From positions 1-6,340 of the forward strand of contig CAKUQA010000083.1 of NCBI GenBank assembly GCA_934675225.1: a stretch of 6,340 nt of DNA. Reading direction: 5' to 3'. A model generated the notes under the pieces. The model did not search any database. It was given only the letters and a program-made list of their open reading frames with translations, and was not told the origin of the DNA. The position numbers were made by a program, and so were the translations under genes. Shown here piece by piece: positions 6,220-6,340 of the stretch; within the stretch, counting starts at the first letter, position 1; every line of letters starts with the position of its first letter. Source of the DNA: an uncultured Candidatus Melainabacteria bacterium. GTDB lineage: Bacteria > Cyanobacteriota > Vampirovibrionia > Gastranaerophilales > Gastranaerophilaceae.

Positions 6220-6340
6220 ATCAATTAATTCTCTCCCTCGGTTATGGAAAGCTAGAGTGGGTGAATAACTTAGTCTTGTATAGCGGTGATACCTACCTCA
6301 CCAATATTAAACAATTAATAAGCTGGATTCTTTCGGGCAA
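6220..6340. other. Non-coding right end, no gene seen
   Basis: No credible open frame on either strand. CTCTCCCTCGG (6231-6241) and AGAGTGGGTGA (6254-6264) look like degenerate counterparts of the CTCACCCTACCCC sequence at 6125-6137, suggesting that the repeat cluster has a loosely mirrored outer border. The last 15 bases (from GATTC at 6326) resemble the start of another dispersed repeat copy in the orientation of copy 2. Confidence 0.45.

Noticed and set aside
6285..6302. GGTGA...TCACC inverted repeat
   Set aside because: Only 5-bp arms with an 8-base spacer, in a region without other regulatory signs. Likely chance.

Overview
The window reads like a piece of a low-GC (about one third G+C by eye), Gram-negative, probably host-associated bacterium. 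Two large genes lie on the minus strand, so they read from right to left, followed upstream by about 700 bases of non-coding, repeat-rich DNA. The Gram-negative assignment rests on the leftmost gene, which has a signal peptide followed by a filamentous-haemagglutinin-type secretion domain of the leukotoxin LktA family. Such genes are known from Fusobacteria and, to my recollection, from uncultured gut lineages such as Gastranaerophilales (Vampirovibrionia). I lean to the latter, but this is inference and no taxonomic marker gene is present.

Layout from left to right. 1-2902 (minus): an exported filamentous adhesin, 967 residues visible, whose C-terminus runs off the left edge. Its last 112 visible residues (1-337) are an unbroken run of Asp-X dipeptides, mostly Asp-Thr, with a higher-order repeat period of 29 dipeptides. 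2903-3018: a 116-base gap with a weak ribosome-binding site and no obvious terminator or strong promoter. 3019-5643 (minus): a complete 874-residue protein that I do not recognise. It is Lys/Glu-rich and helical in its first half, has two Gly/Ala-rich hydrophobic segments in the middle, and has a more beta-like C-terminal third. 5644-5867: AT-rich leader with a good ribosome-binding site, a candidate promoter and an overlapping palindrome. 5868-6076 (minus): what looks like a frameshifted remnant of a small basic protein gene. 6076-6219: a cluster of dispersed-repeat elements of the GTCATnCTGAG type plus an 11-bp-stem GC-rich palindrome. 6220-6340: no gene, with a possible further repeat copy starting at the right edge.

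The two large genes are co-oriented, and their spacing allows one transcript (unknown protein first, adhesin second). An adhesin of this type needs an outer-membrane TpsB/Omp85-type translocator. None is in the window, and the 874-residue protein does not look like one, since it lacks a signal peptide and is not a beta-barrel sequence. The most noteworthy items are the Asp-Thr stalk with its recent internal duplication, the unrecognised 874-residue protein paired with the adhesin, and the decayed small gene whose upstream end coincides with a dispersed repeat.
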